Assembly (NCBI RefSeq): GCF_042453785.1
Contig: NC_091663.1
Location: forward strand, 37,097,001-37,161,000
Source of the DNA: Malus domestica
Lineage: Eukaryota > Streptophyta > Magnoliopsida > Rosales > Rosaceae
Reading direction: 5' to 3'
Length of the DNA stretch: 64,000 nucleotides
Positions 35,501-46,475 of the stretch are shown here, piece by piece. The notes beneath the pieces are model-generated. The model saw nothing but the letters and a program-made list of their open reading frames with translations. It searched no databases and was not told the DNA's origin. The stretch's first letter is position 1. Each line of letters starts with the position of its first letter. Made by a program: the position numbers and the translations under genes.

Positions 35501-36480
35501 AGAACATAGCAAGGAAACTCCGCCACCACTTCCCCTTTCTTTCTCCTGCTTACGACTCTCATTTCATACTTATCCATCTATTTAATATGGATCAACGACA
35601 TGGTTTACTATATGTTCACTGTTTTAGTTTAAAAATAATAGTAATAAAATATGATGTGACGTGTTCCGAATAAATTTTTAATCAGTAATACAATGTTATA
35701 TGGATAAAAGTGTCATACATGCATTTTTATTTTCACACATTATTATTAATTTTTTGTCATTAATCTTCTTCAACTTAATTGATTTGATGGTCGAAAAAAG
35801 AGGGGTGCGTCATATGTAAAAATAGATGTATGGACAATCTACAATTTTTGTATTATTTTCACAAATTATTTTTTTGAACCAATGATATTAACTACACTAT
35901 GAGAGTGAATGAGTGGGCTAAATTAGGGACAATCATAATAATATTGTTTAAATTTACATTTGACGATAATTGAACATACTTATTTACAAGTAAAGAAGAA
36001 TACATGTAGCTACTCAGTATTATAATCTGATGGTTTTCTTCTTTACTTGAAAGTGAGTGATCTTATATTCAAATTTCGTAGATAACGAATTTGATACCAA
36101 ATTACTCTTTCAATATTTTCTGTCATCGATGGCCAATATCCCTCACATTCTAGACTCCGCACTCACGCCGACATTTCCTCACCTTTTGACGTTGATTGAG
36201 GTGAAAGAAAAATGTCCTCCACTCAAATCCCCACTCCCTCTCAACCGTCCGATCTCAGTTCCAAAATCCAAAATGGATTTGGATCCATCCGAATCCAAAT
36301 TATGAAAATCATAAGAATCTACATATTTTAATTATTAATTATATATAATACGGTCAGAAATTATTTGATATTTTTTTATTTAAAATTAAATATAAATAAT
36401 ATTTGACGAAAACTGACCATACCGGTTAGAATATAGAGATTCCCACAAAATGAGTCGGGAAGATCCTCTTCCCTTCGAAA
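32600..36480. other. AT-rich noncoding stretch
   Basis: No open frame here resembles a known family or has plausible codon structure. Apart from one short MITE-like repeat (35714-35842) I see no structured elements, RNA genes or repeat pairs. Confidence 0.6.
35714..35842. mobile_element. Short MITE relic
   Basis: GTGTCATACATGCATTTTTATTTTCACACATT at the left and TATGTAAAAATAGATGTATGGACA at the right are diverged inverted ends. The centre (CAACTTAATTGATTTGATGG) resembles the element at 31160-31304. Confidence 0.4.
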
Positions 36481-36505
36481 GAGCAACGGCACTTCGCATT
36501 AATCC

Positions 36506-36607
36506 CACGTGGCAACAAACTACAGGTTAGTCAACTGGCCGCTCCATTTTAACAGCGTTTTCTTTTGTTTGGATTCCACGCGTCTCTTGTTTTCCTCCCC
36601 TATATAA
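36506..36607 (+). promoter_or_regulatory. SAG21 promoter: ABRE/G-box and TATA box
   Basis: CACGTGGC at 36506-36513 is a strong ABA-response/G-box core. A TATATAA at 36601-36607 lies about 195 bases before the ATG, after a CT-rich stretch. This agrees with the stress and senescence control known for this gene family. Confidence 0.7.
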
Positions 36608-36797
36608 ACACCTTCCCCCCCTCTCTCTAAGCCCATCTTCGCAATTCCAGAGAGTTTTTAGAGAGAGAAAGAAAGAGCCGTAGCAAAAGAGCTTCTTGTT
36701 TCTTCTCGCTGCTGTAGAAGGCGAAGGTTTTCTCTGCTACTAAGCTTTCTGCAGCGGTGTTTAGATTCCGATCTCTTTCAATTACCAAAGAAAAACA

Positions 36798-37493
36798 ATG
36801 GCTCGTTCTTTCTCCAACGCTAAGTTTCTCTCTGTTCTCGTCGTCGACGGTTTCTCTAGCTCCATCTCCAGGTACTAACCATTTCTAACAATCGAATCCA
36901 AGTTTTGTTGTTTTCGATCTCGGTTCATCTCTCGTAAGAGAGAAAAAAAACCATATCTTTGTGACAGTATCTTAAGTTAATCATGCACGTCTAAGTTTTG
37001 TTGTTTTTCATTTCTCCCCGTGAGAGAAATCCCATGTTTATAATATGGTATCCTGTATTATTCATGCACAACCATTCTCCGGCGAAGAATTAGTAATTAA
37101 TCGGCTGTTAATTTCGGTTTTCTTCTTAAAGCGGAACACTTTCGGCGCACGTTAGTCCACGTGACGTGAACCGGAAGCGATTAGTTGATAAACGTGATTA
37201 ACGCTTTGAAATTTATATCAATTAAATGTTAATGATGTTTTTTTTCATGGAAATGCAGACGTGGATATGCGGCGGGTTCGCAAGGAGTTGCGTCGAGCGT
37301 GGTGAGAGGAGGAGGTGCTACGAATCCCAGAAGCGTGAACATAACGAAGAAGAATTCCGGGGAAGAAAAGGTGGGCTCCACCTTCAAGGTCTCGTGGGTC
37401 CCCGACCCCAAAACCGGGGTTTACGGACCCGAGAACGGCACCGCGAAGATCGACGCCGCCGAGCTGCGCGCGGCGCTCTTGAAGAAGCACTAA
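36798..37493 (+). CDS. SAG21: SAG21/LEA5-like protein (LEA_3 family), 102 aa
   Basis: Small late-embryogenesis-abundant protein of group 3 (Pfam LEA_3), stress- and senescence-induced, with an N-terminus that directs it to mitochondria. Exon 1 is 36798-36871 and exon 2 is 37259-37493, joined as 309 nt in frame. The protein begins MARSFSNAKFLSVLVVDGFS, an amphipathic targeting sequence. It continues SRRGYAAGSQGVASSVVRGG, then carries the family signature KVSWVPDPKTGVYGPEN and the C-terminus IDAAELRAALLKKH. One intron after about codon 25 is the usual structure for the family. The length fits Arabidopsis SAG21 (97 aa). The start is the first ATG after a GA-rich 5' UTR. No neighbouring gene is closely linked. 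The intron ends in a canonical TGCAG. Confidence 0.94.
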
Positions 37494-37549
37494 TAAGATT
37501 AAAGATCAAAACAAAATTCTTGTAATTTTTCTGTGGTGGAAAACATACG

Positions 37550-40500
37550 AGGAGATTTGTACGAGGAATGGGCTGTCGGCGTGTTTGTGTTTGAATTCTT
37601 CGGAGTTTAGACGTCGCCGGAAAATATGTATGATTTGTGGTAATAGCTGGTTCCTCCGTCCTCTGATCCGACTAGGGACTTAAGCGTGTATTAATTTATA
37701 TTTACAATGAAAGGTTTATTCAATTCTCTAATCAATCGTTTTAATTTAATTAATATTTTAAGTCACTGCACATCCTTTTGTGTGGTTGTGATTTATACTA
37801 GTTTTGGTTAAATAAAATGGTATATTATATTCTTAGTGGGGAATGTCTTAGAATGGCGGAGGATTTTAAGAGTGCTCGGAAAATATTCATTTTTATTCAA
37901 TTTTTTAAATATTATGATGTACCGATTTGCGTTCTAGACTGAAAAAAAAACGTTTAATTTTAGGAAAACCCACAAGGATGAAGGATGGATGGGTGCACAC
38001 ATATTTTCCTTATTGATGTTCATCCAAAAAGCTCCATGATTTAGTTGGTTATTTAAGTTAGTGGACTTTTATATTTAATTAGGTGTTTGATTAAGATGTA
38101 TCATCCTGTAGAGTACTGGGACATGAGGGTACTAATTCAACGAAACAGCTATATTTAGTAAAAATTTATAATACGTGTAGAGAGGGTGTAATATCTTGGG
38201 ACGGATGTAAAGCTAAGCAAATTGCCTCCCAAGAATATAGGGCTATGTCAGTTGCAAGAGAGTGAATTTGCCTGTCCTGCAAATTTGCTAAGAGAAATCA
38301 AAATTAGTTTTGAGTTGGAATTACCAGACCAAGTAATCCTATAATGAATTTAATCTCTAATTTTTCAAGCATTTGATATCGATGTAAAACTCATATATTT
38401 TCGGTCTTATAGACGCATTAAAAATTAATAACCAAAATTTCAATGCTAATACTTTTAACAAGTCATGAATTAGAGTCAAGTGCATGTCAATAAGCATATG
38501 CAAGTTGGGTTGATGCGTACACGTAATATAAATTTGAAGGTATCTCGCACCACATAATTAAGGAGTTGATTACGTTGCACACTAAATGCTCTTAGTTAAT
38601 TCTATATATTTTTGTCTATATAAAGCAATGATTGTGGTGGGAAATGATTGTTCGGGAGTGTCGGTCCATTAGCTACGCAACCACCGGCCAAACATCGGGC
38701 GGCACCGTCTACGGCAGCCATGTGTGTTATCGTGTGCCGGCAGCCGGTCCAACCAATTAAAAAAAAATTAATGAAAATTAACTGAAAACTTTGAGTTTAA
38801 AAGATAAAATGAATAATACCATAATTAAATTTTTAGTATAAAAATATAATTTTTTATTAATATAAACCGTACCGAAAATTTTTCGTTCAAATTTACTTAA
38901 AAAAATTTCAATGGCGCTGAAAAGTTGGCTAACTATCCAAAAGCAAGATCCACTAATAAAATTCTTAAAAATGGTTGGTAAGTGCGTAAAGAATAATGGA
39001 ATGGATTGCTGCTGTTAAATTACGGCCGACAATTAGTGGCTTTTGCTTGTAGGGAGATTTTTAGTTCACATTATCTTTTTAATACAAGGTCTAAACGAAC
39101 TTAGTTTTAATTTATTTTGTGTAAAGATGATCTTTATATTTAATTGATAATATGAACGGTTTTGATTATATGCACAAAGCTTAGTGATTCAAACACTAAA
39201 AAATTTTAGTAGGAGTTCATACTCATTTTTGAGTAGCTAAGTAATGTTCTTACTTAAATTATATTTACATTTTTTATATATCCGTAAGTATGAAATATTA
39301 AAATTTTCGTCTACTTTTATTTTAACACGTGAAGTGAAGTAATACATCACAAACGCTTTTGATACACATGAAAATAGTCCCATGAGCAGTGGTAGAGCCA
39401 ATATAGAATCATTAAATGCTCATAACCCAAATAACTTTATAATCGCAATGTATATAATATATTACTCGCTACAAGCTGAAAGAATGAGTCAAAAACACGA
39501 ACTTACAACATGTTACTTCTTTGTCTTTTTTTTTTTAATCTTATTTCTTGTATAACCTATGGTCTATAACAAGTATTTGATAAAATGCGTCACTGAATAG
39601 ATATCGACAGAATTCAAAAGAACAGATAACTCGATAGCTACCCACTAAGGACTCCCACGAAATTATGACCACATTGTTATAAATACTGGCTCCGCCACCC
39701 TAAAGAATCTGATGATGACAATGGAGAATTATTAGGTTAGGTCCAAAACTATTATAGGCGCAGATAGAATGGGGAATCAATATCAAACTGTGTCACCTTG
39801 TTTGGCAATGCCAAAGATATTATAAACTTTAGGGTGGGGCCAAATTTGAAGCCTCATATATATACACACACACACACAATCTATATGTTGGCCAAAGCCA
39901 GCTACTGGTTCAGCTAGATGTGGTGAATTGTCGAGTCTCTGCTTTGTTTGAGTTAGTCAAAGGGAGATGACGGAAAAGAGATAAATACATGAATGTATAC
40001 TCGGGTTCATTCAAGTTTAAAAGCAATACGACGCGTGTAAGTTGTCCACTTGTTTGCTACGAAGAAGAGCCAAGCCAAGCAATATGCTTCGATATCGACG
40101 TTGACGTGACAGATTCATTTACTGCCACGTGCTGTTTCGGTTCAAAAGTTAAGGAATTGTGAAGAAAAACTTACACATATAAGATATTATTGGACCGAAA
40201 GAACTAGAGCACGTCTTCCATCAGAAAGCTTCCGCAACACTGTACCCTGCATAATAAAACTCGACACTATGCTTGTCCCACCTGTGTGAGAGTTGTTCTA
40301 GCTAGGCAAAATTTTCTCCCTTGCAGAATGTAGATAATCCTGCATTCGGGTGGGAGGAGTTTTCTTACAGAGTAGTGGGTGTGCTTGCCACACGACTAAC
40401 AAACTAGAAAGACACCATCTAAATTCTAATCACAATTTTTTGCTCCTTGTTCATATGACTTGCAATCCTTGCCCAAATTTACAAGCATCCGTAGTGTGGA

Positions 40501-40990
40501 AAGAAAAAGAAACCAGGCACGTAGATATAATTGTTCAATGACACCAACCATAGCCAGAAATGATCACCGAAACCTACTAACAGACACCGAAAGAACGGTT
40601 TCAGGCAGCACGGCCACGCCGCTTATTATCTCTCGAGGATGTACCTATTTCACGCAAAAAAACAGGCAAATGCCCTAGACCGAGGGACACTGTACGGAAA
40701 ACTTTGTCAGGCAAACCATAATCCCAATTGACAAGGCTCCAACACAGCTTGCAAACCGCTAGGGAAAACAAATGCTAAGCTAACAGTGGTAAGAGAGGAG
40801 GGATAAGGGTTAGCTCGGTATAGGAGGCAACTAAATACAAAGAAACTAAAGTCGGAACGAAAGACTTTTACTTAATGTATCGAACCTGAATTCCATGTTC
40901 TCCGAAACCAAACTACGAACTTCCTTAACCAAAATAACAATCTCCAAGGTATATCAACAGCCCTGAAGGTCCAGTGTCTACCTGCGCAGT
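37550..40990. other. AT-rich noncoding stretch downstream of SAG21
   Basis: The SAG21 3' region is followed by about 3.4 kb with many stops in all frames and no recognisable gene, RNA or repeat pair. A short (CA)n run is at about 39864-39878. Confidence 0.6.
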
Positions 40991-41035
40991 TAACACCTAA
41001 ACTCCAAAGAAGGCCATTTTCACTGATACATTAAA

Positions 41036-41202
41036 AAAAGGGAACTTTAACAAAAAACACTCAGTACTGTTCACTTTAACGGAAAACCACATTTTTACAC
41101 TAAAAAGTCAATCCTGGTACTATTCACTTTACCCTTTATTTTGTCCTTATCATTAAAACTCAAAGTTTTCAAGCCCTTTTCATTAGTTTTCCTTTAAAAA
41201 AA
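41036..41202. mobile_element. Short dispersed repeat, probably a MITE relic
   Basis: It starts AGGGAACTTTAACAAAAAAC and ends TTTTCATTAGTTTTCCTTTAA, with internal CTGTTCACTTTAACGG and GGTACTATTCACTTTACCC in imperfect repeat. I recall similar sequences dispersed in Rosaceae. Ends and target duplication are not certain. Confidence 0.4.
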
Positions 41203-41527
41203 AAGCATGAAACACAGAACATACTGTAATCTGCTCACTACATCCCACGGACTCTTAAGTCCGTAATGCAAACCCAAACCTAATATGAAACTCTCAAGCA
41301 GAGTACTATTCAACACGCCCTTCTTCATCACCACTGAACCCACATTTGCAAACTAGCCACAGAGTATACGACAATAAAGAAACATGAATTAAAATTCCCT
41401 ACTAACATAAAACCTATGAACACGCATGCAAATCGGGTTACTAGACAACTTCCCTCCTGAACCAGAATAATAAGAAAGTATAAGACTTACAAGCGGAAAG
41501 AACAACACAAGCAATGTATCGCTTGTT

Positions 41528-42072
41528 TTGGCCTAAACCATATTGCATAAAGCTCTAACAATCAAGATACAAGCTTTTAACACTCTAAAAGCCACCATAA
41601 CCAGCATATGTGCAACCGATACAACAGAATTACGCCCTAAATTAATCAAACATAAGATCTAACAATCAAAATACAAGCTTTTAACTCTCTAAAATCCACC
41701 ATAACCGCCATATGCACACTCTATACAACGCTGTTACGCCGTAAATTAATCAAACATAAGCTCTAACAATCACGATACAGCTTTTAACTCTCTAAAATCC
41801 ACCATAACCGCCATATGCGCAATCAATACAACGCTGTTATGCCCTAAATTAATCAAACATAAACACTAACAATCAAGATACAAGCTTTTAACTCTCTAAA
41901 ATCCACCATAACGGCCACATGAGCAATTGATACAACACTGTTACACCGTTAACTAATCAAACATAAGATCTAACAATCAAGATACAAGCTTTTAACTCTC
42001 TAAAATCCACCATAACCCCCATATGCGCAATCGATACAACGCTGTTACGCCCTAAATTAATCAAACATAACT
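41528..42072. repeat. Tandem repeat, about 104-bp unit, five copies
   Basis: The phrase CTAACAATCAAGATACAAGC recurs at about 41555, 41659, 41763, 41866 and 41969. Each unit also has AAAATCCACCATAACC and ACGCCCTAAATTAATCAAAC. The array lies about 210 bp downstream of the DUF538-a stop codon. One diverged unit end survives at about 44470-44500 beside the DUF538 fragment. Confidence 0.9.
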
Positions 42073-42284
42073 GCATTTTTTCCTTCACTTGAGCCGATTG
42101 AACATACATTATCATTAAATCATTAATTGTCCACAACAAAACATGTCACAAACGCATAAACGAAAATTATTGAAAAGCATAAAATTCATAATCTTCAAGA
42201 AATCAAGGTGTGAACCAACACTGAACACTACCCGTAATTCCAAATCCCTAAAATCCTCCCTCCTCTACAGCCCCAATTCCCATT

Positions 42285-42794
42285 TCAAACCGAAGAAACA
42301 AGAGGCATTTTAATCTTCCTTACTTGTCCGCCATTGAAGCAATCCAACCCGCACCCGCACTGCGGGCACTCGTAAAAATTGTCGATTGGAAACGCCGCCG
42401 ACGCTATCCCCACCGAGAACTCGAGGTTGTCACCTCTCCGGGTGACCTCGACGATGTCGAGCCACAGGAACAGGACCTTGACGCTGACCCCGGTCAGCGA
42501 GGAGAGCTTGTTCGGGGAGATTGTGCCGGTAATGGTGGACTTGTACTTGAGCTGGTACGAGCCTTCCAGCGAGAAGCTGCAGGAGCCGTTCAAATACGCG
42601 AGGAATCGGCCGTTGCCATTGTCGAGCTCGTATCCGGTGACGCCCTTCGGGAGCAGACCCATCGGAAAGTTGAATTCTTGGATTGCATCGTACACAGACA
42701 GCGAGCCGTCGCCATCGCCGTTGGCGGAGGCGGTTGATGACGTGGACAACGGTGATAGGAGGACGAGGACGGCGAGAGTTGTTGCGAGAGACAT
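42285..42794 (-). CDS. DUF538-a: secreted DUF538-family protein, 169 aa
   Basis: Plant-specific DUF538 domain protein (SVB-type family); molecular function unknown. Intronless frame starting MSLATTLAVLVLLSPLS, a clear signal peptide of about 24-26 residues. The conserved domain follows: FNFPMGLLPKGVTGYELD, KYKSTITGTISPNKLSSL, VKVLFLWLDIVEV, FSVGIASAAFPIDNF and the Cys-rich end CPQCGCGLDC. Length is normal for the family. The ATG was chosen because it opens the signal peptide; upstream in-frame sequence has no ATG. Its twin is DUF538-b (44715-45218). The promoter holds two CACGTG G-boxes (42962 and 42985). The antisense strand is also open for over 170 codons, as in GC-rich family members, but encodes nothing recognisable. 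Confidence 0.92.
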   Translation of the reverse strand: MSLATTLAVLVLLSPLSTSSTASANGDGDGSLSVYDAIQEFNFPMGLLPKGVTGYELDNGNGRFLAYLNGSCSFSLEGSYQLKYKSTITGTISPNKLSSLTGVSVKVLFLWLDIVEVTRRGDNLEFSVGIASAAFPIDNFYECPQCGCGLDCFNGGQVRKIKMPLVSSV

Positions 42795-42961
42795 GATTTT
42801 TTTTTCTCTCTCTCCGAAATTTTGTTTTGTTGTTTTGTTGTTCTGTTTTTCCGGGAAAGTAGTTTTGTTTGGCACAGAAAGTCGGCTAGGTGTGAGTTGA
42901 CTGACAGCGGTGGACAAGATCAATTTGGTTGGTAGAAAGGAATATGAAATTTGTTAGTGGG

Positions 42962-42990
42962 CACGTGGTGCTGCCTTGGCCAAGCACGTG
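42962..42990 (-). promoter_or_regulatory. Paired G-boxes upstream of DUF538-a
   Basis: CACGTGG occurs at 42962-42968 and 42985-42991, about 170-195 bp upstream of the ATG. DUF538-b keeps only one, at 45397, because the DNA between them is missing. Confidence 0.6.
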
Positions 42991-43029
42991 GTGACCATTG
43001 CGGTGATAAGAAAGACGCGCTAAGGAACG

Positions 43030-43612
43030 ATGATACTGTCCAAATTCTCTTTATCTATTTATAGTATATCGTTCAGTTAATTTTAGTTAAATACTGTTTA
43101 TATTTAATTTTAAATAAAAATATTTAAAATAACTTTTAACACACGATATACAATAAATAGACATGATTTAAAAATCACTAGAACCCTCATAAAGAAATTC
43201 ATTCTCTAACCTCGTTTTTTACCTCCCCACGTTTAATAATCAAGGAAAATAAACCGTGGACCAACCATCTGATTTTCAATTTTGGACACAAGATTTATAG
43301 ATTCAAGAGAGAATTTTATGTTTTTTCGGATTTCATATGCGTGGTAAAAAATATTTTAAGTGAAATATAGTAATACTGGTATTTTAATAAACACATGAAA
43401 CTTAAAAATCAAAATTATTTTCGATAGGTAATCTATTTTTCTTTCAAATATTACATAGTTCTTAATTTTTCTCTTCTTGATTATGTATGTTCTAAAAAAC
43501 ACGTAGGAATTAGGAATCCAAATAATTCAACATGAAGAATAATAAATACACATTCTTTTGTGCATCACGTACTTTCATGTCTAATTATCGTTATTTTCAA
43601 TTGATTCAGAAT
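43030..43612. other. Noncoding upstream region of DUF538-a
   Basis: AT-rich and without genes. It is homologous to 46153-47228 upstream of DUF538-b once the MITE there is removed, so the duplication covers the promoter and at least 450 bp beyond it. Confidence 0.7.
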
Positions 43613-43751
43613 GGTACTATTTACAGACTCTCATTTTTACTTTTCACAACTTATTAATTTTGGTTCTTTGATATTTTATTCTTCAATTCATTTGACCAGA
43701 CGGTTGTAAATTAAAACGTATGTAAAAAGTAATAAAGAAAATGTAAATACC
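43613..43751. mobile_element. Small MITE near DUF538-c
   Basis: The ends read GGTACTATTTACA and, on the complement, GGTATTTACATTTTC. The second copy at 51700-51842 came with the segmental duplication that also carries DUF538-c/d. Confidence 0.6.
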
Positions 43752-44124
43752 ATTATTCTTGATTATTCAATACAATGACCATAAATAAAATAAAAATAGT
43801 GGAAGAAGCTAACATCCACTTTTTATGCATGTTGATAATTACGCTTTTTCTTCCTTTCTTTTTTTTCTTTTTCGTTCTTTCCCCACATTTTGGCCTCAAT
43901 TGCTCAACCTATAGTCTGCAAGCCAAAATGTTTTGCAACAACCATTCAAACTGGTATACTCAAGTTCGTAACCTTGGCGGCCTCCAGATCGGAGTTTCAT
44001 AAATCATACAGAGAAGCAAGTAAACATTCACTAACAACTGACATAGTCGTACATTTATTTATTCACAAATCGTATTTAATCTTAATTTTGATCCAACATC
44101 ATTGCCCAAACCCACATTTTGGCA

Positions 44125-44470
44125 CTAAAAAGCTAAAGACTGACCTAAAGGAGCAGACACCAAATTCTTAATCATTCTTTTCCCATTCACACAGTCGAAA
44201 CCACAACCACAGGTCGGACTCTCATCGAAATTACTCACCGGAAAGTTTGCGGAGGCGATGCCGACCGAGAGTTCTAGCTCATCGTCGTCACGAGTCACTG
44301 AGACAAGGCTCAGCCACAGAAAGAGCACCCTAACTTCGATGCCACTCAAGCTAGAGATCTTGTCAGTGGTTACAACACCGGTTATGGTGGACTTGTACTT
44401 CAGCTTATACGAGTCGATGGTAAATCTACAAGTGCTGTTCAAGTAGACTGAGAGCTCACTACGTCTTTGG
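44125..44470 (-). pseudogene. DUF538-c: 5'-truncated, rearranged DUF538 copy
   Basis: The C-terminal two thirds of a DUF538 gene almost identical to DUF538-d (52206-52718): VYLNSTCRFTIDSYKLKYKS, VRVLFLWLSLVSV, ESPTCGCGFDCVNGKRM. The signal peptide and first domain strand are missing. At about 44455 a stretch of about 28 bp seen in DUF538-d is deleted. At about 44477 the gene sequence switches into the flank of DUF538-b (CGCCCTAAATTAAT). A chimeric frame runs across the junction to 44568, but its start has no signal peptide. I judge it a product of unequal recombination, not a functional gene. Confidence 0.88.
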
Positions 44471-44714
44471 GGAGTACGCCCTAAATTAATAAAAAATAAC
44501 TGCATTTTCTCCCTCACTTGAGCCAATTGAACATACATTATCATTAAATCATTAATTTTCCACAACAAAACATGTCACAGACGCATGAACGAAAGTTATT
44601 GAAAAGCATAAAATTCATAATCTTTAAGAAATCAAGGTGTGAAGTTGTGAACAGACACTACCCGTAATTCCAAACCCCTAAAACCCTCCCTCCTCTACGG
44701 CCCCAATTCCCAAT

Positions 44715-45218
44715 TCAAATCGAAGAAACAAGAGGCATTTTAATCTTCCTTACTTGTCCGCCATTGACGCAATCCAACCCGCACCCGCACTGCGGGCACT
44801 CGTAAAAATTGTCGATCGGAAACGCCGCCGACGCGATCCCCACCGAGAACTCGAGGTTGTCGCCGCTCCGGGTCACCTCGACGATGTTGAGCCACAGGAA
44901 CAGGACCTTGACGCTGACCCCGGTCAGCGAGGAGAGCTTGTTCGGGGAGATTGTGCCGGTAATGGTGGACTTGTACTTGAGCTGGTACGAGCCTTCCAGC
45001 GAGAAGCTGCAGGAGCCGTTCAAATACGCGCGGAATCGGCCGTTGCCATTGTCGAGCTCGTATCCGGTGACGCCCTTCGGGAGCAGACCCATCGGAAAGT
45101 TGAATTCTTGGATTGCATCGTACACAGACCGCGAGCCGTCGCCGTTGGCGGAGGCGGTTGATGACGTGTAGAACGGTGATAGGAGGACGAAGACGGCGAG
45201 AGTTGTTGCGAGAGACAT
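44715..45218 (-). CDS. DUF538-b: secreted DUF538-family protein, 167 aa
   Basis: Near twin of DUF538-a with the same layout: signal peptide MSLATTLAVFVLLSPFYTSS, then FNFPMGLLPKGVTGYELD, KYKSTITGTISPNKLSSL, VKVLFLWLNIVEV and CPQCGCGLDC, ending KMPLVSSI. It is two residues shorter near the mature N-terminus (a GD pair is missing in the NGDGDGS stretch). Intronless and uninterrupted. Upstream and downstream flanks are also homologous to those of DUF538-a. A MITE at 45441-46149 has inserted about 220 bp upstream of the ATG, and only one G-box remains. Secretion to the apoplast is inferred from the signal peptide. Function unknown. Confidence 0.92.
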   Translation of the reverse strand: MSLATTLAVFVLLSPFYTSSTASANGDGSRSVYDAIQEFNFPMGLLPKGVTGYELDNGNGRFRAYLNGSCSFSLEGSYQLKYKSTITGTISPNKLSSLTGVSVKVLFLWLNIVEVTRSGDNLEFSVGIASAAFPIDNFYECPQCGCGLDCVNGGQVRKIKMPLVSSI

Positions 45219-45440
45219 GATTTTTTTTCTCTCTCTCTCTCTCCGAAATTTTGTTTTGTTGTTTTGTTTTTCCGGGAAAGTAGCTTTGTTTGGCACAGAA
45301 AGTCGGTTGGGTGTGAGTTGACTGATAGCGGTGGACAAGATAAATTTGGTTGGTAGAAACGACGACGTAGAAAGGAATTTGAAATTTGTTAGTGGGCACG
45401 TGGTGTGGTGACCATTGCGGTTATAAGAAAGACGCGCTAA

Positions 45441-46149
45441 GAGCAAGTCCATCCCTAAGGACTTTGTGCCAGCACCTAGCGCATTTATCCACTCAATTGA
45501 ACAGTAATAGACTCCAGTGAACAATAATAGACCAAAGCATTTCCGCCCCTAAAAATACGCTGGCACCCAGTCTATCTAATATTATATTATTTTATTCATA
45601 TCAATTAATATTTTATCATTTTTTTTATTTTTTATTTTTTCTTCTTTCTTCCTTTCCCTCTCCGATCCTTTCTTTCTCTCTCTCTCTCCCTCTCTCTCTC
45701 TTTTCCAACTCACTCTCATGAGCTCTCCTTCTCCTTCCTCTTCAAAACCTTCCATTTCTGCACGCCATCCACCCCTGCATCTCCGACGCCATCCACCCCT
45801 GCATCTCCGACGTCGTCGACGCCGTCCTCCTGCATCTCCACACCTCCGATGCCGTCGCTTCGTCCTCCCGTCGTTCTCCCTCCGTGGTTCCTTCCCTCTC
45901 GACATCTTTTCCCTCCTCGACCAGCTCCGCTCCTCAGCCTCCACAACAACTCCGTCTCTGACGTCATATGCCCTCCGACGCCACACTGACGTCAGATAGG
46001 CCGGTCCCAAGGTCTATCGATTTTAGGTCGGCCTGTGGACTGGCTTGGGCTGGGTGCCAGTCGATTTCACAGGCTGGAGTGAATTGACAGGGTGCTAGCC
46101 TGGTTTTTTGACTGGGTGTTGGGCTCTCTTCTTCCTGGTGGACTTGCTC
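45441..46149. mobile_element. MITE-like element (GAGCAAGTCCA ends) in the DUF538-b promoter, TAA duplication
   Basis: The left end GAGCAAGTCCATCC pairs with the complement of the right end, GAGCAAGTCCACC. TAA flanks both sides (45438-45440 and 46150-46152). The DUF538-a promoter has the uninterrupted GCGCTAAGGAACGA at about 43017-43030, a natural empty site. The interior has a CT-rich stretch and a GC-rich part with CTCCGACGCCATCCACCC repeated. No transposase. Confidence 0.9.
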
Positions 46150-46475
46150 TAAGGAACGAGCATCCTCACCGGATTCTCTTTATGATTATCTTGAAAGTCT
46201 TGAATTTGAATCTGTTTATCATACATTGTGAGGTTAATTTAGTCAAATACTATTTATATTTAATTTTAAATAAAAATATTTAAAATAATATCTGACACAC
46301 GATATACAATAAATAAACACGATTTAAAAATCTCTAGAACCTTCGTAATGAAATTTATTCTCTGACCTTGTTTTTTCCCTCCCCCCTGTTTTATAATCAA
46401 GGAAAGTAAACCGTGGACCAACCATCCGATTTTCAATTTTGGACACAAGATTTACAGATTTAAGAGAAAAATTTA

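Noticed and set aside
36057-36305. 82-codon plus-strand frame upstream of SAG21
   Set aside because: No match to any family, and no splice or promoter signals seen.
41528-42072. CRISPR-like array
   Set aside because: Units of about 104 bp repeat along their whole length with no unique spacers, in a plant nuclear context; it is a tandem satellite.
42324-42900. Plus-strand open frames of 137-173 codons antisense to DUF538-a (and the equivalents over b and d)
   Set aside because: They mirror the DUF538 coding sequence and lack an independent family match or promoter.
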